From: Hydrogenophaga palleronii NBRC 102513
GTDB lineage: Bacteria > Pseudomonadota > Gammaproteobacteria > Burkholderiales > Burkholderiaceae_C
DNA length: 64,000 bases
Assembly (NCBI RefSeq): GCF_001571225.1
Contig: NZ_BCTJ01000005.1
Coordinates: 97,699-161,698 of the forward strand
Direction: 5' to 3'
Below the pieces are notes generated by a model. It worked only from the letters and a program-made list of their open reading frames with translations, was not told where the DNA came from and made no database searches. The position numbers were made by a program, and so were the translations under genes. This document shows, piece after piece, positions 18,059 through 28,800 of this stretch (its first letter is position 1; each line of letters starts with the position of its first letter).

Positions 18059-18454
18059 TCACGCTTTGTCGGCATCGGCAGCCGGTGCCGCATCTTCTGC
18101 ACGATCCACCAGTTCGACCAGGGCCATCGGCGCGTTGTCGCCGACGCGGTAACCCATCTTCAGGATACGGGTGTAGCCGCCCGGACGCGCCTTGAAGCGC
18201 GGGCCGAGTTCGTTGAACAGTTTCACGACCACATCGCGGTCGCGCAGACGGTCGAATGCCAGGCGGCGGTTTGCCACGGTGGCTTCCTTGGCCAGGGTGA
18301 TCATGGGTTCGACCACGCGGCGCAGCTCTTTGGCCTTGGGCACCGTGGTCTTGATGGCTTCGTGCGTGAGCAGCGAGTTCATCATGTTGCGCAGCATGGC
18401 GAGGCGGTGCTCGCTGGTGCGGTTGAGTTTGCGAAGTCCGTGTCCGTGACGCAT
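18059..18454 (-). CDS. rplQ: 50S ribosomal protein L17
   Basis: 131 residues. The N-terminus [20 protein letters not shown] and the segment [20 protein letters not shown] are diagnostic of L17, a large-subunit protein near the exit tunnel. The C-terminus has an Asp/Ala-rich tail. Last protein gene of the alpha operon; the initiator tRNA follows 17 bases later. Confidence 0.97.
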   Translation of the reverse strand: MRHGHGLRKLNRTSEHRLAMLRNMMNSLLTHEAIKTTVPKAKELRRVVEPMITLAKEATVANRRLAFDRLRDRDVVVKLFNELGPRFKARPGGYTRILKMGYRVGDNAPMALVELVDRAEDAAPAADADKA

Positions 18455-18542
18455 TTTTTCATCCTTTCAGTGTTTTGCCCCCAGCCGTGTCAGGTACTGG
18501 GAGTTCGTCCGGGTCTGGCCCCCTGGCCAGACGCTGCGGTGC

Positions 18543-19529
18543 TTAGTGCTTGTCCAGACCGGCCGGCGGCCAGTTTTCAAGCTTCATGCCCAAGGTCAGG
18601 CCGCGCGAAGCGAGCACTTCCTTGATTTCGTTGAGCGACTTGCGACCCAGGTTGGGGGTCTTGAGCAGCTCGTTCTCGGTACGCTGGATCAGGTCACCGA
18701 TGTAGTAGATGTTTTCGGCCTTCAGGCAGTTCGCCGAGCGCACGGTCAGTTCGAGCTCGTCCACCGGACGCAGCAGGATCGGATCGAATTGCTGCGAGCT
18801 GCGTTGTGCCGGCGCATCGAACGCAGACAGTTCCACACCTTCGAGCTGCGCGAACACCGCCAGCTGTTCCACCAGGATCTTGGCCGAAGCGCGAACCGCT
18901 TCTTCCGGACCGATGGAGCCGTTGGTTTCGATCTCCAGCACCAGCTTGTCCAGGTCGGTGCGCTGTTCCACACGGGCGCTTTCGACCGTGTAGCTCACGC
19001 GCTTGACGGGCGAGAACGACGCGTCGAGCACAATGCGGCCGATGGAACGGGTCTGGTCGTCGTTGCGACGCAGGCTGCCGGGCACATAACCACGGCCCTT
19101 TTCGACCTTGATCTGCATGTCCAGCTTGGCGCCGGCCGACAGCGTGGCGATCACGTGGCCGGGGTTGACGATTTCGACGTCGTGCGGCGTCTGGATGTCG
19201 GCGGCGGTCACCAGACCTTCACCGTCCTTGCGCAGGCTCAGCGTGACTTCATCGCGGTTGTGCAGCTTGAACACCACGCCCTTGAGGTTCAGGAGCATGT
19301 TGACGACGTCTTCCTGCACGCCGTCGATCGAGGAGTACTCGTGCACCACACCAGCGATGGTGACTTCGGTCGGCGCGTGGCCGGTCATGGACGACAGCAG
19401 AACCCGGCGCAGGGCGTTGCCCAGCGTGTGGCCGTAGCCGCGCTCGAAAGGCTCAAGCGTGACTTTGGCGCGATTCGTCGAGACTTGCTCGACATTGATG
19501 GTCTTGGGCTTCAGCAGATTGTTCAGCAT
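18543..19529 (-). CDS. rpoA: RNA polymerase alpha subunit
   Basis: 328 residues, normal for the family. The N-terminal assembly domain (about 1-235) contains [20 protein letters not shown], and the C-terminal promoter-contact domain (about 250-320) contains [19 protein letters not shown] and [14 protein letters not shown]. The alpha dimer nucleates RNA polymerase assembly. It lies between rpsD and rplQ. An 8-bp hairpin (18513-18532) lies in the gap before rplQ. Confidence 0.98.
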   Translation of the reverse strand: MLNNLLKPKTINVEQVSTNRAKVTLEPFERGYGHTLGNALRRVLLSSMTGHAPTEVTIAGVVHEYSSIDGVQEDVVNMLLNLKGVVFKLHNRDEVTLSLRKDGEGLVTAADIQTPHDVEIVNPGHVIATLSAGAKLDMQIKVEKGRGYVPGSLRRNDDQTRSIGRIVLDASFSPVKRVSYTVESARVEQRTDLDKLVLEIETNGSIGPEEAVRASAKILVEQLAVFAQLEGVELSAFDAPAQRSSQQFDPILLRPVDELELTVRSANCLKAENIYYIGDLIQRTENELLKTPNLGRKSLNEIKEVLASRGLTLGMKLENWPPAGLDKH

Positions 19530-19622
19530 TCAAACTTCCTTCAGTTCCCTCGGCTCGTTACACCGATAAGGCAGACGGAGCATGGCCCGACCACACCACA
19601 ACGGTGTTGGCCGGGAACGAAA

Positions 19623-20246
19623 TTAACGGGAATACAGTTCGACGATCAGCGATTCGTTGATGTCGGAGCCGAACTCATCGCGGTCGGGCGACTTCTTGAA
19701 CACGCCTTCGACCTTGTCGGCCGACACGTCCACCCAGGCGGGGAAACCGATCTGCTTGGCGAGTTCCAGGGCCTCGGTCACTCGGCCTTGTTTCTTCGAC
19801 TTTTCGCGCACGGCGATGACATCACCAGCCTTGACGGAGTACGAAGGGATGTTGACCGGCTTGCCATTGACCGTGATGGCCTTGTGCGACACGATCTGGC
19901 GCGCTTCGGCGCGGGTCGAGGCGAAACCCATGCGGAACACCACGTTGTCCAGGCGCGCTTCGAGCAGGAACAACAGGTTGGCACCGGTGTTGCCACGGCG
20001 GCGGTCGGCTTCAGCGAAGTAGCGGCGGAACTGGCGCTCCAGCACGCCATAGGTGCGCTTGACCTTCTGCTTCTCGCGCAGTTGCACGCCGAAATCGGAG
20101 GTGCGCTGGCCCGAGGTGCGGCCGTGCTGGCCGGGCTTGGAGTCGAATTTGGCCTTGTCGCTGATCGAGCGGCGGGCGCTCTTGAGCAACAGGTCGGCGC
20201 CTTCACGGCGGGAGAGTTTGGCCTTGGGGCCGAGGTAACGTGCCAC
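19623..20246 (-). CDS. rpsD: 30S ribosomal protein S4
   Basis: 207 residues. It starts [16 protein letters not shown] and contains the S4 RNA-binding domain ([23 protein letters not shown], about 95-155). S4 nucleates assembly of the 30S body and in enteric bacteria represses its own operon. It is the C-type S4 without the zinc cysteines. A terminator-like hairpin lies in the 151-bp gap between rpsK and this gene. Confidence 0.98.
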   Translation of the reverse strand: MARYLGPKAKLSRREGADLLLKSARRSISDKAKFDSKPGQHGRTSGQRTSDFGVQLREKQKVKRTYGVLERQFRRYFAEADRRRGNTGANLLFLLEARLDNVVFRMGFASTRAEARQIVSHKAITVNGKPVNIPSYSVKAGDVIAVREKSKKQGRVTEALELAKQIGFPAWVDVSADKVEGVFKKSPDRDEFGSDINESLIVELYSR

Positions 20247-20328
20247 GTTGGTTTCCTTGGTTCACTGCCGCAACCGGTCGTTGCGGGAGCCACCTTGCAT
20301 GCAGGGTGGCGGTGGGCTTAGCAAAAAT

Positions 20329-20352
20329 GCCACCGCAGGCGACTGCGGTGGC
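20329..20352 (-). terminator. Terminator-like hairpin between rpsK and rpsD
   Basis: Perfect 10-bp stem GCCACCGCAG/CTGCGGTGGC with a 4-base loop. On the transcribed minus strand it is followed by ATTTTTG. It lies inside the alpha operon, so it should act as a partial terminator, attenuator or processing site rather than an operon end. A second palindrome-like stretch (20290-20308) lies further along the rpsD leader. Confidence 0.65.
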
Positions 20353-20397
20353 GCTCGAAAAAAGCCTTCGATTGTACCGCGTAATGCGGCAGGTCGA

Positions 20398-20802
20398 TCA
20401 GATGCGACGACGCTTCTGTGGGCGGCAGCCGTTGTGCGGCACCGGCGTCACGTCGGAGATCGAGTTGATGCGGATGCCGAGGGCGCCCAGTGCACGCACC
20501 GACGACTCACGACCTGGGCCCGGGCCCTTGATCTCGACGTCCAGGTTCTTGATGCCCTGTTCGATGGCCGCACGGCCAGCAACTTCGGACGCCACCTGCG
20601 CGGCAAACGGCGTGGACTTGCGCGAGCCCTTGAAGCCCTGACCACCCGACGACGCCCACGACAGAGCGTTGCCCTGGCGGTCGGTGATGGTGATGATGGT
20701 GTTGTTGAACGACGCGTGCACGTGCGCGATGCCGTCGGCAACGTTCTTGCGAACCTTCTTGCGAACGCGAGCGGATGCGCTGCTGGAGGGAGACTTGGCC
20801 AT
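20398..20802 (-). CDS. rpsK: 30S ribosomal protein S11
   Basis: 134 residues. The family core is clear: [34 protein letters not shown] and [20 protein letters not shown] at the end. S11 sits on the 30S platform. It lies 18 bp after rpsM. Confidence 0.98.
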   Translation of the reverse strand: MAKSPSSSASARVRKKVRKNVADGIAHVHASFNNTIITITDRQGNALSWASSGGQGFKGSRKSTPFAAQVASEVAGRAAIEQGIKNLDVEIKGPGPGRESSVRALGALGIRINSISDVTPVPHNGCRPQKRRRI

Positions 20803-20820
20803 GTGGGTCCTTCTAACCGA

Positions 20821-21186
20821 TTATTTTTTCAGCGACTGGGCGGCCTTGCGGGGACCCTTGCGCGTACGGGCGTTGGTCTTGGTGCGCTGACCACGCAGCG
20901 GCAGACCACGACGGTGGCGGAAGCCACGGTAGCAACCGATGTCCATCAAACGCTTGATGTTCATCGTGGTTTCGCGTCGCAGGTCACCTTCGATCGTGAA
21001 CGCGCCCACTTGGTCACGCACCTTCTCGAGTTCCGCGTCGCTCAGGTCCTTGATCTTCTTGTTGTAGTCGATACCACAGGCTTCGCAAATCTTGCGAGCG
21101 CGGGTGCGGCCAATGCCGAAGATTGCCGTCAAGCCGATTTCGGCGTGCTTGTGCGGCGGAATGTTGATGCCTGCAATACGAGCCAT
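20821..21186 (-). CDS. rpsM: 30S ribosomal protein S13
   Basis: 121 residues, starting [35 protein letters not shown] and [20 protein letters not shown] are diagnostic. S13 sits in the 30S head and contacts L5 across the subunit bridge. The longer frame to 21246 is not family-like. It follows rpmJ closely. Confidence 0.98.
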   Translation of the reverse strand: MARIAGINIPPHKHAEIGLTAIFGIGRTRARKICEACGIDYNKKIKDLSDAELEKVRDQVGAFTIEGDLRRETTMNIKRLMDIGCYRGFRHRRGLPLRGQRTKTNARTRKGPRKAAQSLKK

Positions 21187-21209
21187 GTTGGTTCCTCTTA
21201 ACTTACCAA

Positions 21210-21323
21210 TCAGCCTTGACGCTGCTTGTGACGCGGGTCGGTGCAAATGACTCGCACAATGCCATGCCGCTTGATGATCTTACAGTTGCGGCACATTTTC
21301 TTGACCGAAGCCGAAACTCTCAT
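21210..21323 (-). CDS. rpmJ: 50S ribosomal protein L36
   Basis: 37 residues read directly from the minus strand: it starts [11 protein letters not shown] and ends DPRHKQRQG. Cys11, Cys14, Cys27 and His32 form the zinc ribbon, so this is the zinc-binding form of L36. It lies between infA and rpsM, the standard position, and is too short for most gene callers. Confidence 0.96.
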   Translation of the reverse strand: MRVSASVKKMCRNCKIIKRHGIVRVICTDPRHKQRQG

Positions 21324-21366
21324 AGTCTTCTCCTAGATATTCCTAAAACTTTCAACAACTGACCCC

Positions 21367-21585
21367 TCACTTCGAGCGGAACACAATCCGCGCTCGGGTG
21401 AGGTCGTAGGGCGTGAGCTCTACCTTGACCTTGTCCCCTGGCAGGATCCGGATGTAATGCATCCGCATCTTGCCGCTGATATGCCCCAGCACCACGTGAC
21501 CGTTTTCGAGCTTGACCCTGAAGGTCGCATTGGGAAGGTTTTCAACCACTTCCCCCTGCATCTCGATCACGTCGTCCTTGGCCAT
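21367..21585 (-). CDS. infA: Translation initiation factor IF-1
   Basis: 72 residues, an S1/OB-fold: [20 protein letters not shown] start, [16 protein letters not shown] in the middle, RIVFRSK end. IF-1 blocks the ribosomal A site during initiation. It lies between secY and rpmJ as in most betaproteobacteria. Confidence 0.97.
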   Translation of the reverse strand: MAKDDVIEMQGEVVENLPNATFRVKLENGHVVLGHISGKMRMHYIRILPGDKVKVELTPYDLTRARIVFRSK

Positions 21586-21594
21586 AAGCGAAGT

Positions 21595-22908
21595 TCAAGG
21601 GGAGGTTTTGAAACTTGCTTTCTTCAACAGCGATTCGTACTGCTGCGACATCATGTAGTTCTGAACCTGGGCCATGAAGTCCATGGTGACCACCACGATG
21701 ATCAGCAAGGAGGTGCCGCCAAAATAGAACGGCACGTTGTACTTCAATATCAGGAACTCGGGCAGCAGGCAGACGGCGGTGATGTACACGGCGCCGGCCA
21801 GCGTCAGCCGCAGCAGGATCTTGTCGATGTAGCGGGCGGTCTGGTCACCCGGGCGGATACCCGGAATGAAGGCACCACTCTTCTTCAAGTTGTCTGCCGT
21901 CTCGCGGCTGTTGAACACCAGCGCGGTATAGAAGAAGCAGAAGAAGATGATGGCCGCAGCGTACAAGGCCACATAGATCGGCTGACCTGGCGACAGGGCA
22001 GACGCGATGTCGCGCAACCAGCGGGTGGAGTCACCCGTGCTCACCCAGCTCACCACCGTGGTGGGCAGCAGGATGATGGAAGACGCGAAGATGGGCGGGA
22101 TCACGCCGGCCATGTTCAGCTTGAGCGGCAGGTGGGAAGACTGGCCTCCGTACACCTTGTTGCCCACCTGACGGCGCGCGTAGTTCACCAGGATCTTGCG
22201 TTGACCACGTTCGACGAACACCACGAAGTAGGTGACCAGGATCACCAGCGCGATGATGAAGATCGACACCAGAATATTCATGGCACCGGTACGCACCAGC
22301 TCCAGCAGCCCACCGACCGCGCTAGGCAGGCCTGCGGCGATACCAGCGAAGATCAGGATCGAGATGCCGTTGCCCAGACCACGCTCGGTGATCTGCTCGC
22401 CGAGCCACATCAGGAACATCGTGCCGGCCACCAGGCTGACCACCGCAGTGATGCGGAAGCCCATGCCGGGATCGATCACCAGACCGGGCGAACCTTCGAG
22501 CGCCAGGGCGATGCCCATGGACTGGAAGATGGCCAGAGCCAGCGTGCCGTAACGGGTGTACTGGGTGATCTTGCGACGGCCGGCTTCGCCCTCTTTCTTC
22601 AGCTGCTCGAACGTGGGGACCACGTACGTCATGAGCTGCATGATGATCGAGGCCGAGATGTACGGCATGATGCCCAACGCGAACACGGTGAAGCGCGACA
22701 GGGCGCCGCCCGAGAACATATTGAACAGGCTGAGAATGCCACCCTGCTGTCCCTGGAACAATTGCGCCAGCTGCGCCGGGTCGATACCGGGCACGGGGAT
22801 ATGCGCCCCGATGCGGTACACCACCAGCGCCAACAACAGGAACACCAGACGGCGACGCAGGTCGCCGAACTTTCCGGTTTTGGCCAGGGACGTGGATCCA
22901 GTTGCCAC
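21595..22908 (-). CDS. secY: Protein translocase subunit SecY
   Basis: 437 residues with ten membrane helices. It contains [18 protein letters not shown] in helix 1 and the plug region, [12 protein letters not shown], and the cytoplasmic loop [11 protein letters not shown] in the C-half. SecY is the channel of the Sec translocon in the inner membrane. It lies between rplO and infA, the usual spc-operon position. Confidence 0.98.
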   Translation of the reverse strand: MATGSTSLAKTGKFGDLRRRLVFLLLALVVYRIGAHIPVPGIDPAQLAQLFQGQQGGILSLFNMFSGGALSRFTVFALGIMPYISASIIMQLMTYVVPTFEQLKKEGEAGRRKITQYTRYGTLALAIFQSMGIALALEGSPGLVIDPGMGFRITAVVSLVAGTMFLMWLGEQITERGLGNGISILIFAGIAAGLPSAVGGLLELVRTGAMNILVSIFIIALVILVTYFVVFVERGQRKILVNYARRQVGNKVYGGQSSHLPLKLNMAGVIPPIFASSIILLPTTVVSWVSTGDSTRWLRDIASALSPGQPIYVALYAAAIIFFCFFYTALVFNSRETADNLKKSGAFIPGIRPGDQTARYIDKILLRLTLAGAVYITAVCLLPEFLILKYNVPFYFGGTSLLIIVVVTMDFMAQVQNYMMSQQYESLLKKASFKTSP

Positions 22909-22931
22909 AGGAGTTTCCGGTTGGGTCCGAA

Positions 22932-23372
22932 TCAGGCAGCAGCAGCCAGCGAGCCACCAGCGGCTTCGATCGCCTGCTTGGCACCGGCGGTTGCGCCGAC
23001 GTCCTTCAGGTTCACGGCACGTGTGATCTCACCGGTCCTGATGACCTTGACGCGCTTGGCCAGGTGGGGCACCAGACCGGCTTGCTTGAGCACCAGCATG
23101 TCGACGTCAGCCACTTCCAGAGCGTTGATGTCGCTCAGCGTGACTTCGGCGTTGAACTGCAGTTGCGCCGACTTGAAGCCGCGCTTGGGCAGACGACGCT
23201 GCAGCGGCATTTGACCGCCTTCGAAACCGACCTTGTGGTAACCGCCCGAACGAGACTTCTGGCCCTTGTGGCCACGACCCGCGGTCTTGCCCAGGCCCGA
23301 ACCGATGCCGCGGCCGACACGGCGCTTGGCATGCTTGGCGCCTTCGGAAGGCTTGATGGTATTGAGTTGCAT
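22932..23372 (-). CDS. rplO: 50S ribosomal protein L15
   Basis: 146 residues. The N-terminus [20 protein letters not shown], the glycine-rich [20 protein letters not shown] and [18 protein letters not shown] are diagnostic. L15 binds 23S rRNA during late 50S assembly. Confidence 0.98.
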   Translation of the reverse strand: MQLNTIKPSEGAKHAKRRVGRGIGSGLGKTAGRGHKGQKSRSGGYHKVGFEGGQMPLQRRLPKRGFKSAQLQFNAEVTLSDINALEVADVDMLVLKQAGLVPHLAKRVKVIRTGEITRAVNLKDVGATAGAKQAIEAAGGSLAAAA

Positions 23373-23386
23373 GTCAGTGACTCCGA

Positions 23387-23569
23387 TCAGACGATTTTGA
23401 CCAGGTAGCTGATCTTGTTGATCATGCCGCGCACGGCGGGCGTGTCCTGCAGCTCGCTGACGCTATTGAGCTTGCGCAGGCCCAGGCCACGCACGGTGTC
23501 GCGGTGAGATTGCTTGGTTCCAATGGGGCTGCGCACCAGTTGGATCTTGACGGTATTTTGAGTGGTCAT
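23387..23569 (-). CDS. rpmD: 50S ribosomal protein L30
   Basis: 60 residues, starting [37 protein letters not shown] is the L30 signature. The start at 23569 is preferred over an upstream ATG at 23584 by length and family N-terminus. It lies between rpsE and rplO. Confidence 0.97.
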   Translation of the reverse strand: MTTQNTVKIQLVRSPIGTKQSHRDTVRGLGLRKLNSVSELQDTPAVRGMINKISYLVKIV

Positions 23570-23580
23570 GATCGCTCCAA

Positions 23581-24099
23581 TCAACCCAGGATGTCTTCGA
23601 CGGACTTGCCACGCTTGGCAGCCACGTCGGCAGGCGTCGTCGAGTTCTTCAGTGCGTCCAGCGTGGCGCGCACCAGGTTGTAAGGGTTGCTCGAGCCATG
23701 GCTCTTGGCCACGACGTCGGTGATGCCCAGAACTTCAAACACCGCGCGCATCGGACCGCCAGCGATGATGCCGGTACCCTTGGAGGCCGGCAGCATCATG
23801 ACGTTGGAAGCGCCGTGCTCGCCGTGCACGCTGTGGTGCAGCGAACCGTTCTTGAGCGAAACCTTGATCATGTTGCGACGGGCCTGTTCCATGGCCTTCT
23901 GCACGGCCACCGGCACTTCACGCGCCTTGCCCTTGCCCATGCCCACGCGACCATCGCCGTCACCGACCACGGTCAACGCTGCGAAACCGAGAATGCGACC
24001 GCCCTTGACCACTTTGGTCACACGGTTGATCGCGATCATCTTCTCGCGCAGACCGTCTTCGTTCGCTTCTTTGTTGATGTTTGCCGTAAATTTAGCCAT
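23581..24099 (-). CDS. rpsE: 30S ribosomal protein S5
   Basis: 172 residues. The N-terminal double-stranded-RNA-binding domain has [20 protein letters not shown] and [18 protein letters not shown]; the C-terminal part has [19 protein letters not shown]5 affects decoding accuracy and binds 16S rRNA near the entry site. Confidence 0.98.
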   Translation of the reverse strand: MAKFTANINKEANEDGLREKMIAINRVTKVVKGGRILGFAALTVVGDGDGRVGMGKGKAREVPVAVQKAMEQARRNMIKVSLKNGSLHHSVHGEHGASNVMMLPASKGTGIIAGGPMRAVFEVLGITDVVAKSHGSSNPYNLVRATLDALKNSTTPADVAAKRGKSVEDILG

Positions 24100-24117
24100 T
24101 GTGTGTATTCCGTTTGA

Positions 24118-24483
24118 TCAGAACTGCAGACCGGCTTCACGTGCCGCGTCTGCCAGGGCTTTCACCCGGCCGTGGTAAGCAAAACCGGAACGGTCAAACG
24201 CCACCTTCTCAATGCCGGCGGCCTTCGCCTTTTCAGCGATGCGCTTGCCGATCAGGGCCGCAGCGGTGGCATTGCCACCCTTGCCGGCGCCACCGATCTG
24301 GGCGCGCACCTCGGCTTCGGCCGTCGATGCGGCAGCCAGCACGCGGCCACCGTCGTCGGAGATGACGGCAGCGTAGATGTGCAGGTTGGTGCGGTTCACG
24401 GTCAGGCGCACGGCGCCTTGTTGCGCGATCCGGATGCGGGTCTGGCGGGCGCGGCGCAGACGTTGCTCTTTTTTGGTCAACAT
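24118..24483 (-). CDS. rplR: 50S ribosomal protein L18
   Basis: 121 residues. It has [20 protein letters not shown] at the start, [20 protein letters not shown] and, at the end, [21 protein letters not shown]18 binds 5S rRNA with L5. It lies between rplF and rpsE. Confidence 0.97.
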   Translation of the reverse strand: MLTKKEQRLRRARQTRIRIAQQGAVRLTVNRTNLHIYAAVISDDGGRVLAAASTAEAEVRAQIGGAGKGGNATAAALIGKRIAEKAKAAGIEKVAFDRSGFAYHGRVKALADAAREAGLQF

Positions 24484-24494
24484 GATCCTGATCC

Positions 24495-25028
24495 TTATTT
24501 CTTCTTGGTTTCCTTGATCACGACCTTCTCATCCGCATAACGGATGCCCTTGCCCTTGTAGGGCTCGGGGGGGCGAACAGCTCGCACCTCGGAAGCGATC
24601 TGACCCACGCGCTGGCGGTCGGAACCCTTGATCAGGATTTCGGTCGGCGTCGGGGTTTCCACCTTGATACCGGCAGGCATGTCCATCACCACAGGGTGGG
24701 AGTAGCCGACCGTCAGGTTGAGCTTGGCGCCTTGTGCCTGGGCCTTGAAACCCACGCCCAGCAGCGTCAGCTTCTTTTCGAAGCCCTTGCTCACACCGTT
24801 GACCATGTTGTTGACCAGCTGACGCATGGTGCCCGACATGGCATTGGCTTCACGCGACTCGTCGACGGGAACAAAGGTCAGCGAGCCGTCCTTGTTCTCG
24901 ATCTTCACCAGTGCGTTCTGCGTCAGCGCCAGGGCACCCAGGGCACCCTTGACGTTGATCTGGTTGTCCTTGACGGCAACTTCCACCCCGGCAGGGATGG
25001 TGACCGGCAGTTTTCCAATACGTGACAT
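24495..25028 (-). CDS. rplF: 50S ribosomal protein L6
   Basis: 177 residues, starting [17 protein letters not shown]. The C-terminal block [21 protein letters not shown] is diagnostic of L6, which sits near the factor-binding site. The ATG at 25028 matches the family; the longer frame to 25085 does not. Confidence 0.97.
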   Translation of the reverse strand: MSRIGKLPVTIPAGVEVAVKDNQINVKGALGALALTQNALVKIENKDGSLTFVPVDESREANAMSGTMRQLVNNMVNGVSKGFEKKLTLLGVGFKAQAQGAKLNLTVGYSHPVVMDMPAGIKVETPTPTEILIKGSDRQRVGQIASEVRAVRPPEPYKGKGIRYADEKVVIKETKKK

Positions 25029-25050
25029 TAATTTCTCCTCAATGCCCGCA

Positions 25051-25446
25051 TCAGGCGACGTAACACAGGACTTCGCCGCCGACACCGGTGGCGCGCGCCT
25101 TGCGATCGGTCATCACACCCTGCGGCGTGGTGACGATGGCCACGCCCAGGCCGTTCTGGACCTGGGGGATGGCGTTGCGGCCGCGGTAAACGCGCAGACC
25201 AGGACGGCTCACGCGCTCGATGCGCTCGATCACCGGACGGCCAGCGTAGTACTTGAGGGAAATCTCAAGTTCGTTCTTGCCGTCGGCGCTCTTGACCTGG
25301 AATCCGTCGATGTAACCCTCGTCCTTCAGGACCTGGGCGATCGCGGCCTTGACCTTGGATGCCGGCATCGTCACGACAGCCTTTTCGACCATCTGTGCGT
25401 TGCGGATGCGGGTCAACATGTCAGCAATAGGATCACTCATGCTCAT
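25051..25446 (-). CDS. rpsH: 30S ribosomal protein S8
   Basis: 131 residues, starting [19 protein letters not shown] and ending [12 protein letters not shown]. It includes [21 protein letters not shown]8 binds the central domain of 16S rRNA and, in enteric bacteria, represses the spc operon. Confidence 0.98.
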   Translation of the reverse strand: MSMSDPIADMLTRIRNAQMVEKAVVTMPASKVKAAIAQVLKDEGYIDGFQVKSADGKNELEISLKYYAGRPVIERIERVSRPGLRVYRGRNAIPQVQNGLGVAIVTTPQGVMTDRKARATGVGGEVLCYVA

Positions 25447-25464
25447 TTGTGGTTCTCCTAGTGC

Positions 25465-25770
25465 TTACCAGCTGGCTTTGGTGATGCCGGGGATTTCACC
25501 GGCAAACGCCATTTCGCGGACCTTGGCACGGGCCAGGCCGAAGTGGGCGAAGGTGCCGCGCGGACGACCGGTGATCTCGCAGCGATTGCGCTGACGGGTC
25601 GGGTTCGAGTTGCGGGGCAGCTTCTGCAGCGCCAGACGGGCTGCGTCGCGCTCTTCGTCGCTCTTCTTGGCGTCGTTGGACGTCGCCTTGAGTTCGGTGT
25701 ATTTCTTGGCGAACTTGGCCGCGAGCTTCTCGCGCTTGAGTTCACGTTGGAGTAGTGCTTGTTTAGCCAC
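25465..25770 (-). CDS. rpsN: 30S ribosomal protein S14, GTG start
   Basis: 101 residues: the long zinc-independent S14 form with [20 protein letters not shown] and [17 protein letters not shown]. The start is GTG at 25768-25770 ([11 protein letters not shown]); GAGGTGG lies six bases before it. No ATG matches the family N-terminus. The rplE stop lies 8 bp upstream and overlaps the ribosome site. Confidence 0.96.
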   Translation of the reverse strand: MAKQALLQRELKREKLAAKFAKKYTELKATSNDAKKSDEERDAARLALQKLPRNSNPTRQRNRCEITGRPRGTFAHFGLARAKVREMAFAGEIPGITKASW

Positions 25771-25778
25771 GCGCCACC

Positions 25779-26318
25779 TCAGTTCTTGAACGGGAAACGG
25801 AAACCAGCCAGCAGAGCCTTGCACTCTTCGTCGTTCTTGGCGGTCGTCGTGATGCTGATGTTGAGACCGCGCAGGGCGTCAACCTTGTCGTACTCGATCT
25901 CAGGGAAGATGATCTGTTCCTTGACACCGACGTTGTAGTTGCCACGGCCGTCGAACGAGCGGCCGGAAATACCACGGAAGTCGCGCACACGGGGCAGCGC
26001 CACGGTGACGAAACGGTCCAGGAATTCGTACATGCGGGCGCCGCGCAGGGTCACCATGCAGCCGATGGGCTGCTGCTCACGGATCTTGAAACCCGCGATG
26101 GCCTTGCGAGCCTTGGTCACCACCGGCTTCTGGCCAGCGATCTTGGTCAGGTCGCCCACGGCGTTGTCCATGACCTTCTTGTCGGCAACAGCTTCGCTCA
26201 CACCCATGTTGAGCGTGATCTTGGTGATGCGCGGCACTTCCATCGCCGACTTGTAGCCGAACTTCTTGACGAGGTCCGGGGCGATGGTGTTGCGGAAAAC
26301 TTCTTGCAAACGTGCCAT
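25779..26318 (-). CDS. rplE: 50S ribosomal protein L5
   Basis: 179 residues. [38 protein letters not shown] and [20 protein letters not shown] are diagnostic. L5 binds 5S rRNA and contacts S13. The ATG at 26318 is favoured by AAGGTG eight bases upstream; an ATG at 26324 overlaps the rplX stop by 4 bp. Confidence 0.97.
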   Translation of the reverse strand: MARLQEVFRNTIAPDLVKKFGYKSAMEVPRITKITLNMGVSEAVADKKVMDNAVGDLTKIAGQKPVVTKARKAIAGFKIREQQPIGCMVTLRGARMYEFLDRFVTVALPRVRDFRGISGRSFDGRGNYNVGVKEQIIFPEIEYDKVDALRGLNISITTTAKNDEECKALLAGFRFPFKN

Positions 26319-26320
26319 GG

Positions 26321-26641
26321 TCATGCCACCTTGATTTCTTCGCCGCTGGACTTGAAGACGCGCACTTTCTTGCCGTCAGCCAGGAGCTTGATGCCCACGC
26401 GATCTGCCTTGCCCGTGGCGCCATTGAAGATGGCAACATTGGACTGGTGGATCGGCATGGTCTTTTCGATGATGCCGCCAGTGATGCCCTTCATGGGGTT
26501 TGGCTTGGCATGCTTCTTGACGAGGTTCACACCTTCGACAACCAGACGGCTGTCGTCGCTGCGCTGCAGCACTTTGCCGCGCTTGCCCTTGTCACGGCCG
26601 GCAATCACGATGACTTCATCGCCACTACGAATCTTGTTCAT
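26321..26641 (-). CDS. rplX: 50S ribosomal protein L24
   Basis: 106 residues with a KOW motif: [20 protein letters not shown] near the start. The tail includes [21 protein letters not shown]24 is an early 50S assembly protein. It lies between rplN and rplE. Confidence 0.97.
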   Translation of the reverse strand: MNKIRSGDEVIVIAGRDKGKRGKVLQRSDDSRLVVEGVNLVKKHAKPNPMKGITGGIIEKTMPIHQSNVAIFNGATGKADRVGIKLLADGKKVRVFKSSGEEIKVA

Positions 26642-26650
26642 GATGATTCC

Positions 26651-27019
26651 TCAGAGAACCTCAGGCGCCAGCGACACGATCTTCATGAACTTCTCGGTGC
26701 GCAGTTCGCGCGTGACCGGTCCGAAGATGCGGGTGCCGATGGGCTCCAGCTTGGCATTGAGCAACACTGCTGCGTTGCCGTCGAATTTGATCAGCGCGCC
26801 GTCCTGGCGGCGGATGCCCTTGGCGGTGCGAACCACCACGGCGTTGTAGACCTCGCCTTTTTTGACGCGGCCACGGGGCGCTGCTTCTTTGATGGTGACC
26901 TTGATGACGTCGCCCACGCTGGCGTAACGACGCTTGGAGCCGCCGAGCACCTTGATGCACATCACGGACTTGGCGCCCGTGTTGTCAGCAACATCGAGTC
27001 GAGATTGCGTTTGAATCAT
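26651..27019 (-). CDS. rplN: 50S ribosomal protein L14
   Basis: 122 residues: [20 protein letters not shown] at the start, [20 protein letters not shown] in the middle and [12 protein letters not shown] at the end. It is the first gene of the spc cluster here. The S10-operon genes (rpsJ to rpsQ) are not upstream; glpD is. Confidence 0.98.
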   Translation of the reverse strand: MIQTQSRLDVADNTGAKSVMCIKVLGGSKRRYASVGDVIKVTIKEAAPRGRVKKGEVYNAVVVRTAKGIRRQDGALIKFDGNAAVLLNAKLEPIGTRIFGPVTRELRTEKFMKIVSLAPEVL

Positions 27020-27168
27020 TTGATATATGTCCCAACTTGAATCCCCCCAGCCACCACGGCCGGGAGTGATCAGTCTTGGGCCCGTCGTCGAATCTGTGTC
27101 GGGCAGAACGCCTGGCGCAGCTTCTTCGGTGGGCAGATAGCTCTCCGCTTTTTCAAGCGAAGCCGCGA

Positions 27169-27198
27169 ATTATGGCATGGATGCGAAAGCCGCGTCAA
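27169..27198 (-). promoter_or_regulatory. Predicted sigma70 promoter of the spc operon
   Basis: On the minus strand TTGACG (27193-27198) and CATAAT (27169-27174) are separated by 18 bp. The -35 overlaps the glpD stop codon (27195-27197). Transcription would begin near 27162 and leave a leader of about 143 bases before rplN. Confidence 0.6.
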
Positions 27199-28787
27199 CC
27201 GGCGGTCGGAGAATTTGGCAGATACCGGGCGCACAAGGCCTGGAAAGTGGCCAGATCCGGGTCGGTGCCGAGCTCTTCGGCCAGGATGGCCGCCACCGCC
27301 GGCGCCATGCGGGCGGCCTCGACGGCGTCCAGGAACAACACGCGCCAGCGCCTAGCGAGCACATCTTCCACCGTCTGCGCATATTCAAAGCGGGCGGCGT
27401 AACGCACCATGGCTTCGGTGAGGCCGTGGCCGAGCGCGTTCGCCGCTCCCGGGCATTGCTGCACCTGGGCGGCTTCGCTGCCGTACAGGTGCAGGCCGGG
27501 TGCGTCGTGCACCGGCACCGTGGTGGCAGTACCCGCCCGGGCAGTGCCCAGCAACTCATGGGTGGCGCTCTGCCCGCCGGCCCGGCGCGGCAGCAGCTGG
27601 CTGTCGAAACAGCGCTCCAGCACGTCCTCGGCCATGGCGCGGTAGGTGGTCCATTTGCCGCCGGTGACGGTGACCAGGCCATTGGCGTCGACCACGATGG
27701 TGTGTTCGCGCGACAACACCTTGGTGCCGCCCTCGGCCGCGGCGGGCGCGGCCACCAGCGGGCGCAGGCCGACCCAGAGGCTGCGGATGTCTTCCCGGCG
27801 CACCGGGCGGGCCAGGGCCTGGCTGGCCTCGCCCAGGATGAAGGACAGCTCTTCGGCAAAGGCGTCGGGCTCGCGCGGCAGGTCGCGCCGGGGGGTGTCG
27901 GTGGTGCCCAGCACCAGCTTGCCCAGCCAGGGCACGGCGAACAGCACCCGGCCGTCCCGCGTCTTGGGCACCAGCAGGGCGTGGCCACCGGGCATGAAGT
28001 CGCGGTCCACCACGACGTGCACGCCCTGGCTCGGGCTCACCATGTGCGAGGCCTCGCCCTGGTGGCCGGCTGGCCGGGTGCGGTCGCGCAGGGCGTCGAC
28101 CCAGACGCCGGTGGCGTTCACCACACAACGCGCCTGCAGCTCGAAGGAGGTGCCGCCACGGCGGTCGCTCACCTGCAGGCTGGACAGCGGCTGCTCGCCA
28201 CCCGAGAGCTGGCGCACGGCCGTGACTTCGGCGTAATTCAAGACTTGGGCCCCGGCGGCCTCGGCGCTGCGCGCCAGTGCCAGCGCCAGGCGCGCGTCGT
28301 CGAACTGGCCGTCCCAGTATTTGACGCCACCGCGCAGGCCCTCGGGGTTGACGCCGGGCAGGGCCTGCAACGCCTCGTTGCGGTTGAGGAATTCGGTGCG
28401 GCCCAGGCCGGCTCGACCGGCCAGCAGGTCGTACAGCTTGAGGCCGATGCCATAGAAGGGCGTCTGCCACCAGCGGTAGGACGGCATGACGAAGGGCAGC
28501 GGCTGCGCCAGATGCGGCGCGATGCGCAAGACGGTGGCGCGCTCGTGCAGGGCCTCGCGCACCAGGGACAGGTTGCCCTGCGCCAGGTAACGCACACCGC
28601 CGTGCAGCAGCTTGGTGGATCGCGAGGAGGTGCCGCCGGCGAAGTCGTGCGACTCCAGCAACACGACGGAGAAGCCGCGCAGCGCGGCGTCGAGCGCCAC
28701 CCCGAGGCCGGTGGCACCGCCACCGACCACCGCCAGGTCAAACACACCGTGGCGGGGCAGCGATTCAAGGATGTCTGCGCGTTTCAT
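27195..28787 (-). CDS. glpD: Glycerol-3-phosphate dehydrogenase
   Basis: 530 residues, FAD-dependent. The N-terminal FAD site is FDLAVVGGGATGLGVALDAA and the DAO fold follows, with SSRSTKLLHGGVRYL near residue 55, GKLVLGTTDTPR and VTGGKWTTYRAMAEDVL in the C-half. It oxidises glycerol-3-phosphate to dihydroxyacetone phosphate and feeds electrons to quinone at the inner membrane. It is last in the glp transport operon, 74 bp after glpV and separated by a strong hairpin. Confidence 0.97.
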   Translation of the reverse strand: MKRADILESLPRHGVFDLAVVGGGATGLGVALDAALRGFSVVLLESHDFAGGTSSRSTKLLHGGVRYLAQGNLSLVREALHERATVLRIAPHLAQPLPFVMPSYRWWQTPFYGIGLKLYDLLAGRAGLGRTEFLNRNEALQALPGVNPEGLRGGVKYWDGQFDDARLALALARSAEAAGAQVLNYAEVTAVRQLSGGEQPLSSLQVSDRRGGTSFELQARCVVNATGVWVDALRDRTRPAGHQGEASHMVSPSQGVHVVVDRDFMPGGHALLVPKTRDGRVLFAVPWLGKLVLGTTDTPRRDLPREPDAFAEELSFILGEASQALARPVRREDIRSLWVGLRPLVAAPAAAEGGTKVLSREHTIVVDANGLVTVTGGKWTTYRAMAEDVLERCFDSQLLPRRAGGQSATHELLGTARAGTATTVPVHDAPGLHLYGSEAAQVQQCPGAANALGHGLTEAMVRYAARFEYAQTVEDVLARRWRVLFLDAVEAARMAPAVAAILAEELGTDPDLATFQALCARYLPNSPTAG

Positions 28788-28800
28788 GAAGAGAGATGTG

